NCBI GenBank assembly: GCA_002633025.1
Contig: NMRB01001489.1
Location: 51,257 to 115,256 of the forward strand
Source of the DNA: Notospermus geniculatus
Lineage: Eukaryota; Nemertea; Pilidiophora; Heteronemertea; Lineidae
Direction: 5' to 3'
DNA: 64,000 nucleotides
The position numbers were made by a program, and so were the translations under genes. A model generated the notes under the pieces. It did not search any database and had not been told where the DNA came from. It was given only the letters and a program-made list of their open reading frames with translations. Shown here in pieces: positions 40,626 to 51,634 of the stretch. Positions within the stretch are counted from its first letter, which is position 1. The number at the start of each line of letters is the position of its first letter.

Positions 40626-40888
40626 CATAGAGACAACTTTGTTCCTTTTAGTTCGTATGCACCAATAATATACACGCAAATTCTATCAATGATTTTTTTC
40701 TGAAAGCCCAGATCCTGATGGATCATAACCTTCTGATCAGAATGCAAGACTCACAGCTTTGTGGTAGCAATTAGGGCCTTTGAAGTTGGTCTGTCAGACT
40801 CTCTATCTTGGCTAAAAATATTTCCAATATTAGTGGGGAACCGGTGAGACCGCCGAAAAGGTCCTCTGGAATCCGGGTGCTATTGGTC

Positions 40889-41268
40889 CATATGCATAAA
40901 GAAAAGCAAATGCTTTTTACTTAAAAATTGGAGCAATTACTTCCATCCGTATGCATAAAACCCGAAGTAAATGCTTTTGCTAAAAAGCAGTTGCTATTAG
41001 AAAAAGCAATTACTATTGACTTGTTTCTTTCTAGGAAATGCTAGAATTCATATAATACATGTACTGAGCAATTGCTCCAACTGTACAACCTTTGGTAAAC
41101 AAGCAAATGCTTGTCAAGTATAAGCATTTGCTTTGAAGTAGAAGTAAAAGACTCTGCATATGAAACCAAGTAATTGCTTTTACTTTTGCTTTTGGCCTCA
41201 AGCAACTGCTTTTACTTTTTGCTTTTGCTAGAAGTAAATGCTTCATTTTTATGCATACGCCCATTGTC
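40889..41268. mobile_element. Element specific to unit 1, TCCATATGCATAAA ends
   Basis: GTCCATATGCATAAAGAAAA on the left, TTTTATGCATACGCCC on the right; interior full of AAGCAAATGCTTTTACT words. Unit 2 reads GCTATTGTCCTAG without it. Confidence 0.8.
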
Positions 41269-41526
41269 CTAGTAGACTATGCCTTTGTGAATGATTATGT
41301 CGCTAAAGCCCCCGTCACATAATTCCGCCTCCGGTACCCGTACGGCGAGTAAAAAAAGTCAGATTGCCCCTGATCCCCGGGGAATGAAAACCGTAGAAAT
41401 GAAAATGAAAATGAAAATCGTAATGGATCCGTACTGTCTCTAAAATTCACGGCAAGCCGCTGGGTGGGGAAAATCGTACGGGGCCCGGTGGATATGTGAC
41501 GGGGGCTTAACTCTGACCATAACCAG

Positions 41527-41745
41527 ACGTGATAGCCTTGTGGTTATCACGTTCGCTCAGCAAGCAGCAGGTCTCGGTCCGAATCCGTCCATATGGGATT
41601 TCATTCCGAGCTCTTCACCTCGTAGCATGGGACAGTAAGCCGTGGTGCCTTGTACCTTGTTTTTTGCAAGGGCAAGTAAAAGACCCCATCCCAAGTGAGG
41701 AACATGAGTAGCATGAGATGACCTCGTCCGTACTCACCAGGGCCA
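41527..41745 (+). mobile_element. tRNA-derived SINE, family 4 (unit 1)
   Basis: Box A TAGCCTTGTGGTTATCACG and box B GGTCCGAATCCGTCC (one change from GGTTCGAATCC), with tail GGGATTTCATTCCGAGCTCT and GTACCTTGTTTTTTGCAAGG. Copy at 56619. Confidence 0.75.
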
Positions 41746-41749
41746 ACAG

Positions 41750-42136
41750 TGAGGTTTCGCAAATCTGACGAAACACGAAGTACGAAATGGAAATTCAGCT
41801 TCATTTCCAGGACCTAATATATTTCTGGAGATGGTTGCTACCACAAATGTCCCTGCTGCCAGTGCTTCTTTTAGCATATCATCTAAGACCGAGAGACTTT
41901 TGGTGCATCTTGGAATTTTTAAATTTCCACTTCGTAGCTACGAAGTGGAAACGAAAGATAAATTTCAATGTTTGAAATACACCGTAACTCTGTCGGTCTA
42001 ACGTCATACGCTAAAAGACGCTCTTGCAGCAGGCGATATTTGTTGTACTAACCATCTCCTGAAATACATTACGTCATGGAAATGAAGTCCAATTTCGTAT
42101 TTCGTACTTCGTGTTTCGCCAGGCTTGCGAAACCTC
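41750..42136. mobile_element. AGTGAGGTTTCGCAAATCTG element, copy 2 (unit 1 only)
   Basis: Ends AGTGAGGTTTCGCAAATCTG and CAGGCTTGCGAAACCTCACT; flanks AAC/AAT. The empty site GGGCCAATAATGC is at about 56830 in unit 2. Same family as 36183 and 50937. Confidence 0.85.
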
Positions 42137-42693
42137 ACTAATAACGCTATGGCGTCGGCCCTGACGGAAAAATCAAATACAAATACAAATAACAGTTGAC
42201 AATGTATGGGCTTTGCATAAAGGACTTCCACTCCTAGGAATTTCTCCCCTGTCAAATCGGCGGTACCAACATCACCACGAGGCGCTGCAAGCGATGTAAC
42301 CGAAATATCTTGTTTCTCACGTTATTTCAGTATGTACTTCTGGAGAGAACATAACCCGTTCGTTGTTGTCGCCCGGCAGAAAAACTTACATCATTGTGTA
42401 GCAGATGAAAATTTCTTTAATCTACTGCTGTTTTTATTGTTTTTATGACAAAACCCCTATAATATCTGTAAGTAATGACTCCCTTTCAAAAGTTTATGAG
42501 TTGTATGTGCTTCTAACATACATATTGTTTTACATCAGTTTGATATCGTACAATATGAAGGACAAAATTTCTCGTTTTTCAACTTGTGTAAATTACTAAG
42601 TAATTTATTGTTTTAAACTCTTAAATATTTTCACCGCAAATTGATATTTATAATATTATATTTGTTATAATTTTTTATTTATGATTTGATGTA

Positions 42694-43380
42694 CAATGAT
42701 GGACAGAAATATTAGGACAGTGGCCAATTTGAAGTTTGATGTAAGTTTCTGCCTGTTAATGAATGTAATGAACTCAACTTGTGTTCCTATATTGTGGGAA
42801 GGGCCCTTCTTTCCCCTTGCTACAATTTCAGTGAACTACATACTACAGTAATCAGTGGCAATTATGCAATGAGGTTAATGACAATAAGGCAATTCTCGCC
42901 CTTTTTCATCAAAGGCAAGCAAATACTCGCTTTTCTTCCTTTTTTCATTTTTTCTTGAGAATAAAGCTTTTAATTACCCATGGTTTATGATACACTTGTG
43001 TTACATAAAATATGAAATAGAAGTCGGGCCTCTAAGGTGAAAGACATTGCTTCCTACCAGAGTCGAACCCACGTACCCTCGCGTAAGGCATCAATCGCCA
43101 GCACTAAGGGACAGCACGCCTTAAACCACTAGGCCAAATACCCATCTTTGTTACATAACATGTCTGACCAGTTACGTACATCATAACAAGACATGTGTAA
43201 ATCACTTGAAATTAACAACAATCCACATTGGAAGTGCAGAAATGAAAGTTAAACATGATCAAAATATGTTCTAGACTTTATTCAAGCCAAAACGTTTTAT
43301 CTTCTTCTGATTCATTAACAGACAGAAATTTACATCAAACTTCAAATTGGCCACTGTCCTAATATATCTGTCCACCAGTG
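42694..43380. mobile_element. TA-flanked ATTAGGACAGTGGCC element (unit 1) with SINE inside
   Basis: Inverted ends around GGACAGAAATATTAGGACAG and CTGTCCTAATATATCTGTCC, continuing GTGGCCAATTTGAAGTTTGA; TA on both sides. Tc1/mariner-like non-autonomous element. A family 1 SINE sits at 43018-43145. Confidence 0.82.
43018..43145 (-). mobile_element. tRNA-derived SINE, family 1, minus strand, unit 1 only
   Basis: Contains the complement of TGGCCTAGTGGTTTAAGGCG and GGGTTCGACTCTGG. Flanked by TGTTACATAA on both sides; unit 2 shows one TGTTACATAA at about 57925. This is a dated retroposition with a 10-bp target duplication. Confidence 0.85.
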
Positions 43381-43572
43381 TACATAATTTTGGTAGTCTC
43401 GTGCCACCAGACTCTTGCAATTGCCACTTTTAGAGTCTGGTCCATATGGTTACTTTGACTTGTAAAACCATCATGGCGGACAATCTACCGACGATGACGT
43501 AGAACACAACTTGTTTATGCCATTCTGCTAATCACGTTATCGGTCACATCATTTCTCCTGCAGCCTACGTCA

Positions 43573-43820
43573 ATAGAGAGGTTAAGATGCGCCCCGAGAA
43601 CGAGAACGAGAACGTGGTGACAAGAGAATGGGACTTGTATCACAAAACCACCTGGAGGTAACTCAGATTGTTTTTCACAGTAACAGTGGCGGATGTCTTC
43701 CAATGAAGAACACACCGTTCTAAAAGCTGGATTCTTGCTGTTAGAGAAGTTACAGGCATGCCACAAAGTCACCACGTTCTCGTTCTCGTTCTCGGAGTAA
43801 AATCTTAACCTCTCTACCAA
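43573..43820. mobile_element. AGAGAGGTTAAGAT hairpin element (unit 1)
   Basis: Arms AGAGAGGTTAAGATGCGCCC and AAATCTTAACCTCTCT, with GAGAACGAGAACGAGAACG and CGTTCTCGTTCTCGTTCTC just inside. Copy at 58345-58592. Confidence 0.78.
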
Positions 43821-44472
43821 CTTTTGAGAACCATGACGCATCGGTAGTGACCAGCCAATCAGCGAAGTTGACATTATTTTGAATCATCGGAATAAGGTCA
43901 CTGACCCAATTACAATGAGAATTGCGTTCTAAGCCAGACCCTCGGTCTGACGACCTCGGAGTATGAACGAGGGGCTGGTTGCGCGAGACTATGATTTTGG
44001 ATGTACTTATGAGATATCTACTGTACATACCAGTGTTGAAAGATACATGTACCAACTAAGATGTTCACTACAATGTACATTGTGCATATGCACAGACACC
44101 ATGTACATGTACATTACAGCGTGTTGCACTTAACGATATAATCAGCTGCTGCGTGAAATCAAAAGCCCGCGGCTTCGACCTAATTATCGGGTTATTCAAC
44201 GCTCTCATATCTCAGCATCGACTTGACTTTAGAAAATGATATCAATTACAATGCTATGGGAAAAAGAAAACGCGGCGAAGTGCGCTCTCGGATTGTTCTG
44301 TAGCTGACGATGTATATATTATTTTTCCTCGCTTGTCTATGGAGACAGCCTCAAGCCGACAGCTCACATGGCAAATTTTTATGGCAGCCCGAAGTGCGCA
44401 GTGGCTGACAACGTTAATAGAAAGAGATCTCGTCTTGGAAGTAAGACTTGTCGAGAATCAACTGGTATGGTA

Positions 44473-44753
44473 CACTGTTAGAAATGTTTGTAATATTTTT
44501 ACAGAAATTGCCTGCAGCAGAGTTTTAGGAACTTCTGTAAATTTACATATGTTGTGATTTATGTGTTCCTGTGTTAGTTGGACTCAATTGGACTGTCCAG
44601 AATGATGCTTTCTGAGAACGTATTAAAATATAATTTGGTCAGCCCCCAGTCAAGTCTCGGTCAACATTTCTTTGAGTCTGTAATTTTACAGATCACGTCC
44701 TGAAACTCTGCTGCAGGAATTTTCTGTAAAATCCTCTGTTTTTTCTAACAGTG
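44473..44753. mobile_element. CACTGTTAGAAA MITE (unit 1)
   Basis: 281 bp, CACTGTTAGAAA/TTTCTAACAGTG ends, TA on both sides, inner CCTGCAGCAGAGTTTTAGG and CTGAAACTCTGCTGCAGG. Short relative of the element nested in the Tc1 (24544-25802). Confidence 0.85.
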
Positions 44754-45170
44754 TACAGGGTGGCGCAGTAAGATAAGTTGCGCTTCCATTACAGAAAAAG
44801 CCGGTATTTGTCCGGGCTTATTTTCTGCTTCCATTACAAAAGTGTTTCTGGAGATGACGTTGACTAATCAAAATTTGATAAAATGACATCATTGATATTT
44901 TTTCTTCGGAGAAACGAGGCTTCTGATTGGGCGCACGAGAAAATCCCAAAGCGTTGAACACGGAATCTGGCTGCGTGCTGCAGAGTGTAGGAAGAGGTTA
45001 GCCGATTTCACACGGTGCATTATGCAGAATGCCTAAAGCCCACTGCTCACACGGCAAATGCCGTTGCTCTTCGTACAATTTTTATGCTAGCCGGAAGTCT
45101 ACAATGGCTGACAACGGCAAATGACGTGAGATATCTTATCTTCTTAGAAGGAAGGCTTGCCGAGAACTAA

Positions 45171-45878
45171 AGATAATGAATCACGGGTATTTTCGCGGGC
45201 CACGAAAATCATTGTTTATTCACATTTTTTTGTTTGTGTCCAGTCTTTCTTTGTCTTATGAGTAATTGTTGGTGGCATGCCCCTCTAGAAATTCTTTTGG
45301 TACCGGAAGTATTCAATTTGTTGGGTTGGCAACATACTCCACGCAGCGTTGAATTTTTTTTAATACTTGGACGAATTTTTAACATTGCCATTGAGGTTAG
45401 ATCACCATCTTGAAAATCTTGACGTCATCGTCGGTGGGCCGCCATCTTGTTGGTCTTTCAAGTGACGCGAACTTCTTTTTTTTTAAATGTTATTATTTGC
45501 AGAAAACAATATTTATCTTGTCGAAAATGAAACAGAATAACTTTATATTATTACTTTATATTTACTCTACCGATGTTTGTATCGACTCTATACCTTTGTA
45601 CACCTACATGTATCTACAACAGATCTATATTGTAAGCGTAGAAAACGACGTGATGGGGTAACCGCTTTAGAAACAGAAGAATTTCTACTGTTCGCTCCCC
45701 GCGTGCACTACTTTTCAAGATGGAAACCTACCGTCGATACTAGTGGTGATATCCTTGCCCAGATATCGCCACCTAGCGTCAAGTTTGGGTTGGCATGTCC
45801 CAAACCTCCAAAATAACATAATGTAAACATCCCTGTTTACAAACATTGAATGTAAACAACGATCATGATACATTATCT
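45171..45878. mobile_element. AGATAATGAATCACGGG/CATTATCT element (unit 1)
   Basis: Long relative of 27578-27958: AGATAATGAATCACGGGTAT at the left, ATGATACATTATCT at the right, followed by TTAA (left flank CTAA). Carries GGTGGCATGCCCCTCTAGAA and, internally, a segment with CTTTCAAGTGACGCGAAC. Confidence 0.65.
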
Positions 45879-45889
45879 TTAACTGCGTT

Positions 45890-46060
45890 CATATTTAGGA
45901 ACAAAAGATCCTACTGTCGCATTTTAATGTACATGTATGTTGATTGATTTCCATGCGCATGAATTCGTCATGGAATAGAGGCGGACACTTTTTACCAGCG
46001 GACATTCTTTACTGTTACACCGGCTCTCTACCGCTGCGCTCTCCCACGTTCGTAGCATCG
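45890..46060 (-). mobile_element. Diverged family 2 SINE (unit 1)
   Basis: Shares TAGGAACAAAAGATCCTACT, AGAGGCGGACACTTTTTACC and ATTCTTTACTGTTACACCGG with the SINE at 28670, but the tRNA-like box B has been lost. Confidence 0.5.
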
Positions 46061-46070
46061 TCATAAGGGA

Positions 46071-46194
46071 GTTTTCGCAAAGCCCCCGAAACGCCAACGT
46101 GAACGCCAAACCCATTGTTCGATGCCACGAAGACAGCACCGAACAAAAGGATCGACGTTCGCGTTGGCGTTCCGGGGGCTTTGCGAAAACTCCC
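46071..46194. mobile_element. AGGGAGTTTTCGCAAAG palindromic MITE, copy 2
   Basis: GGGAGTTTTCGCAAAGCCCC and its complement; interior CGAACAAAAGGATCGACG. Also present in unit 2 at 62032. Confidence 0.85.
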
Positions 46195-46639
46195 TAATAT
46201 CTGAACTCGAACACCCGCACCCGAAGAAAAACACGCTCCCACGGTTTACAAATCACTTAGTTGGCGTCAGAATGCGCTGGATTCCATCCCACGGGATTAC
46301 ATCCCCCCGCAGGAAGAAACCGATAGAAAAAGGCCATTCAATGAAGAATACCTAATTGCAAATTGGTCCATATTGAATGAACATGTTCTGTGCAAATTGG
46401 CCTTTCATGGTTGAATCGCGTCGGCAAAATGATCGGCATTTCATGACAGTTTGGTTCGATAGCGCGTGTTTGATGCCCGCCGTACATGGTAAATGTTTCG
46501 TCGATTTATCTGAGTGTGGTAGTCGATAACGGTTTAGGGGGGTATCTATATTTGAACCATTGGCCCTGAATCTGAATTTTATTATAAAGAAAGATACATT
46601 TTGACCGTGTACGGGTGACAGTTACCACGACAGTTCAGA

Positions 46640-46755
46640 AGCCACAAATGACAAGTCACACTTAACGCATGACAAGTCACATGTGACACATCACAATTGA
46701 CATGTGACTTATGGCAAGTTACATGTGACACCTAACAATCGAGTGACAAGTCATT
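46640..46755. repeat. GTCACATGTGAC-type minisatellite (unit 1)
   Basis: Degenerate tandem of about 9-16 bp units around ACAAGTCACATGTGACACAT. Expanded in unit 2 (62815-63050). Confidence 0.7.
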
Positions 46756-46876
46756 AACCTCATTGCATAATTACCACTGATTATGTACACCGTGGAGAAT
46801 CAGTAGCAACCTCGCCGATTTTTCCCCCCAGGCAGCTGCACTCGCCGGTCGGCATTTTACTCCTCACCGATTCAAA

Positions 46877-46910
46877 ATGGCGGACGTGGAGAAGATGCCC
46901 ATGAAAACAG
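46877..46910 (+). pseudogene. Exon-like MADVEKMPMKT sequence, left arm
   Basis: ATG in AAAATGG context, 11 codons plus one base, then GTAAAA. The mirrored copy is on the minus strand at 47277..47244 and reads MADVEKMPLKT. Looks like a captured start of a host gene; no downstream exon. Confidence 0.35.
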
Positions 46911-47243
46911 GTAAAAAGATGATGATTAAAGTATTCTAATCGAGACGAGACATCGACGAGGCTATTTCTACGATACCAACGATTCGATTGATGTATACTT
47001 TGTCTTAATATGTGATCTAGCAGTGACGTTTGAACCAAAAAAGTTACCGGTACGCGATATGTACATTTCTTCACCATTCCTTCTGCATCTATCGGGTGCC
47101 GTTTTCGCAACTTTTTTGGTTCAAACGTCACTGTTAGATCACATATCAAGACAAAATATACATCGATCGAATCGTTGGTATCGTAGAAATAGCCTCGTCG
47201 ATGTCTCGTCCCGATTAGAATACTTTAATCATCATCTTTTTAC

Positions 47244-47277
47244 CTGTTTTTAGGGGCATCTTCTCCACGTCCGCCAT
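47244..47277 (-). pseudogene. Exon-like MADVEKMPLKT sequence, right arm
   Basis: Inverted duplicate of 46877-46910 with one replacement (Met to Leu) in the ninth codon. Confidence 0.35.
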
Positions 47278-47371
47278 TTTGAATCGGTGAGGAGTAAAAT
47301 GCCGACCGGCGAGTGCAGCTGCCTGGGGGGAAAAATCGGCGAGGTTGCTACTGATTCTCCACGGTGATGTA

Positions 47372-47515
47372 ATTCACTGAAATTGTAGCAAGGGGAAAGA
47401 AGCACCCTTCCCACAATAATATGAACCCAAGCTGAGTTCATTATTTCATTAAGCTGCAGAAACTTACATCAAACTTCAAATTGGCCACTGTCCTAATATG
47501 TCTGTCCACCAGTGT
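47372..47515. mobile_element. Right end of an ATTAGGACAGTGGCC element split by the foldback
   Basis: CACTGAAATTGTAGCAAGGG, then CATCAAACTTCAAATTGGCC and CTGTCCACCAGTG followed by TA; matches the reverse complement of 42694-42845. Its left part is 46752-46782. Confidence 0.75.
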
Positions 47516-48237
47516 ACAGGCTAAGCCTTGCTGACGCCAAAACCCTTTGCTGCTGACGTCATGATTCCTGCTGACCCGTGATGCGGGCCGAAGACAAAGC
47601 CGAACGCTGTCAGGAAAGCTCAAATGGAGCACTTTTAAAAGTCACTCGGATATCCTCGACACTTACGCGACCAAAAAAATCAATGAAGCCTTTTTATTTC
47701 AACATCTGCTCAAACGATTACCCAATGAGGAGAAACTTGATGCATTTCACCCAGCATAGGCAGGCTTTATGTACATTCTGCATGCACAAGTCTGCAGTAG
47801 CGTCAGCTCAACTTGAGATGAAATCGTCGGATAGGAAAAATCGAATGGAAAATCAATTTGTGAAGTCCTGGGGGCTTTCCACTTGACTTGTGGTGATTAT
47901 CTCGATGAAGGGAGCTGTCAGTTCAACAAGTAGTTTATTGACTTTTCTTTTAAGTGACTTTCCCCCTGTGAAATCCACACATTTCGGGGCTTTAGAAAAA
48001 CATAATTAACCCTTTCATGTGTATTTATATTCAGAAGATAAAGAATAATAATAATAACGAAGCCAGGCTTGCATCGCACTTGCGACTGGACGCAACTGAT
48101 CTGATCAGTCGCTGGTGATGTACGCGCTGCGCGCACACCGCAAATTCATCAACTTAGTAAAACTATTTAGTAAAACTATTTACATGTAGTAAAACTATTT
48201 AGTAAAACTATTCAGCAACTTAGTAAAACTTATTAGT

Positions 48238-48487
48238 GACCCCTCGCATAACATTAAACTGTTTGGGTCGGAGATTGTTTGGACTACTCGCAGGGTACTG
48301 ATGGACGCCTCGTTTAAACATGGGCTATTGAACCATCTTTTTTTGAAGATGGGGATTGGCCTAGTGGTTTAAGGCGTGCTGCCCCTTGGTGCTGGCGATT
48401 GATGCCTTATGCGAGGGTCCGTGGGTTCGATTATGGTAGGAAACAATGTCTTTCACCTTAGAAACTCGATTTCTATTTCATATTCTT
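48238..48487 (+). mobile_element. tRNA-derived SINE, family 1, with upstream shared segment
   Basis: TGACCCCTCGCATAACATTA...ACCATCTTTTTTTGAAGATG, then the SINE head (TGGCCTAGTGGTTTAAGGCG, GGTTCGATTATGG) and the tail TTCTATTTCATATTC. Same composite as 16318-16568. Confidence 0.8.
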
Positions 48488-48544
48488 AGTAAAACTAGGA
48501 GAATCCAATCAGTCGTCATGTAGTCCAGGAAAAATATGATTTGA

Positions 48545-49198
48545 CCTAGAACAAATTGCAACAGAATTTCTTTTTGCTTTATATGGTTTAGTATACCCCT
48601 CCAAACATCACATAAAAAGTCCCTTCAAATCCGACCCCCCGAAGTGCCCATAATTGGTATTTATATGAAATCCTACACAAACTCCTATTACAATGTTTAT
48701 GGAATTCTATTACAAATTCAAGTGTGCATGTACTGCTAACTTTTTCCTCGTCCGTTTTAGACCCTATAAATGTATTACCAACAGATAGAAATATGGCACC
48801 TCTTGGTCAGATAGGCATGATTAGAATATCATTAAACTCATATTTGTTGTAAAAACGGCAAATTTGTTGATTTTGAGCAAAATGGACGTAATATGTCATT
48901 TCTACAACATATAATGTTCAAATCAAGCCTATCTGACTCAGAGGTGCCATATTTCTATCTGTTGGTAATACATTTATAGGGTATAAAACGGACGAGGAAA
49001 AAGTTAGCAGTACATGCACCCTTGAATTTGTAATAGAAGTCCCTATACATTGTAATAGGAGTTAATGTAGGATCTCAAATAAATACCAATTATGGGCACT
49101 TCGGGGGGTCGGATTTGAAGGGACTTTTTATGAGATGTTTGGAGGGGTATACTAAACCATATAAAGCAAAAAGAAATTCTGTTGCAATTTGTTCTAGG
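48545..49198. mobile_element. 654-bp near-perfect palindrome (foldback element)
   Basis: Arms of about 290 bp: CCTAGAACAAATTGCAACAG and CTGTTGCAATTTGTTCTAGG at the ends, CCAACAGATAGAAATATGGC and GCCATATTTCTATCTGTTGG near the centre. Central loop around 48840-48890. No coding capacity. Arm identity is high, so it is recent or corrected. Confidence 0.88.
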
Positions 49199-49491
49199 TT
49201 CCCCCTTATTTTTGATAAATATCCTGGGCTAATGACCTGACCACGTACATCACACTTGTGAATGGCGGCAACTCAGGTAGCATCCCCGGCGTTGAGACCC
49301 GGCGGGACTAGGTTTCGTTTAGAAAACTGACACTGATCAGTGGCAAGCTCGCGTACATCGCAGGGACTGAACGAAACTGGGTACGAACTAGTCGAGAGAA
49401 AGTTGTGCAACATGTGCAACTCGCGGCGACTTGCAAAATTTCAGTTCCACTTCCAGCGAGTCGCAAGGTTGTGTACATCGACCGTTTTCTA

Positions 49492-49660
49492 GCGCCACCC
49501 AACGTCTTTCTACGCTACGACGCGAGGTCGTCCCAACGACTGCAGCGCCACCCAACGTCTTTTTTATCTACGACTAGATATCGTCCTAGCGAATGCAGCG
49601 CCACCCAACGTCTTTCTTAGCTACGTCTTTATTTTGTAACGTCCTCATTTGCCGATTTAA
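49492..49660. repeat. CAGCGCCACCCAACGTCTTT tandem repeat
   Basis: Three units of 50-60 bp: GCGCCACCCAACGTCTTTCT, then a variable CTACGAC...TCGTCC part ending CGA(A/C)TGCA. Followed by ACGTCTTTATTTTGTAACGT. Related to 21317-21620. Confidence 0.75.
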
Positions 49661-50930
49661 CCTCCCATACTTCTCCTTCGCCAAATATGGCAGCCCAAAC
49701 ACTACGACGTGACGTCATTACGGGCGCTCTATTTTGATGCTGACAGCAGCGCATGATTACATTCGCAAGCAGATCTATGATCACTACCAATTCTAAATGA
49801 CAGGTCGCAGGTTTACACGACTTGTGTCATTTCCCCTGTAGAAGATGGAAGGCGTGCAGACAGACGTATCGTATTGACCAATCACTTTGTTCGTGACAGT
49901 CAGCTGGCATCACAATAGAGAGGTTACATTATGCATTTTGTACTTGCCAGCGTTACCTTTCCGTACGGTTTGTTGTTCTTGTTCGTTTTACGCCAGAATT
50001 TTTTCCCTTTTTTCATCATCAGCGTTCGACGCCAGATTTTTTTCTTTTTTGCATCACTTTTTTTCCTTTTTGGTGGATCCACGGTGCTCGGTGTTCGGGT
50101 CTCCGACTATCGGTCAGAAGGTCCCAGGTACCGGTCGGAAATGCTCAGATTGTAACGCTGTATGAGCAGCTCATCTGAGTTCTAATGAAGTGTTTCAGGA
50201 TAGACTGGGGTTAAAGTGTAAAGTCAGATGACACCTATACCGTTGTTGATATCAGACTATAAACTCAAACTTTTATCAACTTTATCATCCAGGGTCCTAT
50301 TTTGTAAAGCGAATTGGTCATGCCAGCCAAAGTGTCTGAAACCACGATGATCGCTGGCATCTTGGATATTAGTGCTGACTAATATGGAACTTATTCCTTA
50401 AAAATGCATTTTTTACGACTCCCATGGCTTCATTCTCTTTGAATACCATTTTAGCAGGCGGTCAACCACACATTTAGGCCTGTCTACGGATGTACTTCAC
50501 TAAGATAGAGGAATTTGTAATTTAGAAATGGTGAATTTCGGGGGCTGCGAAATTATTTGTTTATTTCACCTTTACTGACGCGACCTGTTCCCTTTAATTG
50601 AACCCTTTTTTCACTACTTGTTTTAAATCGTCCCATTGCCGCCTGACGTCGAACAAAATCGGCAATTTCCGGGAAACCGAATGTTTGACAGTTTCACCAA
50701 CATCTTGGACGCGCCGTATCAATTTTGTTCTGCCGGGTAATGACGATTCAAACATGAAAAGTCAATTCGCTATTTATCGTAAACAACATGGTGAAATGAG
50801 AATTTTAAGTCACAAACAAATCTCATGAGTTTGCGTTTGACTTTTTTATGCCTGTACCACGTAGACCCCAAACTCCTTCGCAGTGCCGTGTCGTTCCGCA
50901 TTTTGTGACACTGCCACCAGGTGCCGTAGT
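49661..50930. other. No gene recognised
   Basis: Unique-looking spacer with T-rich runs (about 50030-50070). Short open frames show no domain. Nothing else supported. Confidence 0.35.
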
Positions 50931-50936
50931 GCTTTC

Positions 50937-51180
50937 AAAATCTGACGAAAGGTGAAGTACGAAATACGAAATTCAACTTCATTTCCAGGACCTAATGTAT
51001 TTCTCTGTATGGTTGGTACCACAAATGTCCCTGCTGCCAGTGCGTCTTTTAGCATATCACATAAGACCAAGTGATGGTGCATCTTTAATTCTTAAATTTC
51101 GACTTCATATCTTTAAAGTGGAAACGAAAGATAAATTTCAAAGTTATATACACCGTAACTCTATCGGTCTAAAAAAATGT
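50937..51180. mobile_element. Degraded copy 3 of the CAAATCTGACGAAA element
   Basis: AAAATCTGACGAAAGGTGAA, GTCCCTGCTGCCAGTGCGTC and CACCGTAACTCTATCGGTCT match the left two thirds of 36183-36575; the right part is lost. Confidence 0.7.
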
Positions 51181-51634
51181 CAGCTTGAACTCGACCAGCT
51201 TGATCAGGTAGCGCACTATTTCATGACGTAGTCCGCAAAAAAATCCACTAATTCCCGTTGTTAAAGTTCTCTGGACACAATCGTAACTACCGTAATTTTC
51301 GAAAATATCGCCCGGGAGAAGTCAAATAGTTATTTTACTGATGATGACATACAGCATCAGCAGCCAGTTTATCGATCAAGGCCGAAGGTGGAGCAGAATG
51401 CAACAAAATTTAAACTCTCTATTATGTATCGACTTTATTGACAGAGAAAGGGTGTGATCCTAAACAAATGTAAGTGCAACAAACTCCTCACAGATTTTCG
51501 ATAATAAAATACATGTATTTTCTACGGTGGCCCATAATGGATATAGAAATGTTTTAGCTTTTTCTTTTATTTCCAGTAATATAGTGAAATCGCTGTGTAA
51601 ATTACCGTGGAATAAAGTACATGTACTTATTAGC

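Larger units (their letters stand above)
46788..47366. mobile_element. 579-bp foldback element carrying an exon-like sequence in both arms, ATGTA target duplication
   Basis: Ends CACCGTGGAGAATCAGTAGC and GCTACTGATTCTCCACGGTG, flanked by ATGTA (46783-46787, 47367-47371). Arms of about 245 bp are nearly perfect complements. Nested in a fragment of the ATTAGGACAGTGGCC element (46752-47515). Each arm contains ATGGCGGACGTGGAGAAGATG ending in ACAG|GTAAAA, like a first coding exon and donor. Confidence 0.85.
37650..48105. repeat. Segmental duplication, unit 1 (about 10.5 kb)
   Basis: Direct copy of 54000-63897, in the same order throughout: GCCGCCGTACACG element, CGCACATGGACGGC element, two SINE families, ATTAGGACAGTGGCC element, GAACGAGAACG hairpin, CACTGTTAGAAA MITE, TTAA element and the CGAAGCCAGG end. 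No recognisable protein gene inside. Confidence 0.9.

Noticed and set aside
43515-44055. 119- and 101-codon minus-strand frames identical in both duplication units
   Set aside because: They overlap the GAACGAGAACG hairpin (ERERERG from the repeat) and show no domain; both units are nearly identical in DNA here.
45924-46242. Frames duplicated identically at 61889-62207 (for example LAFTLAFRGLCENSL)
   Set aside because: They lie across the AGGGAG palindromic MITE and a SINE remnant; identity reflects the recent duplication, not coding constraint.
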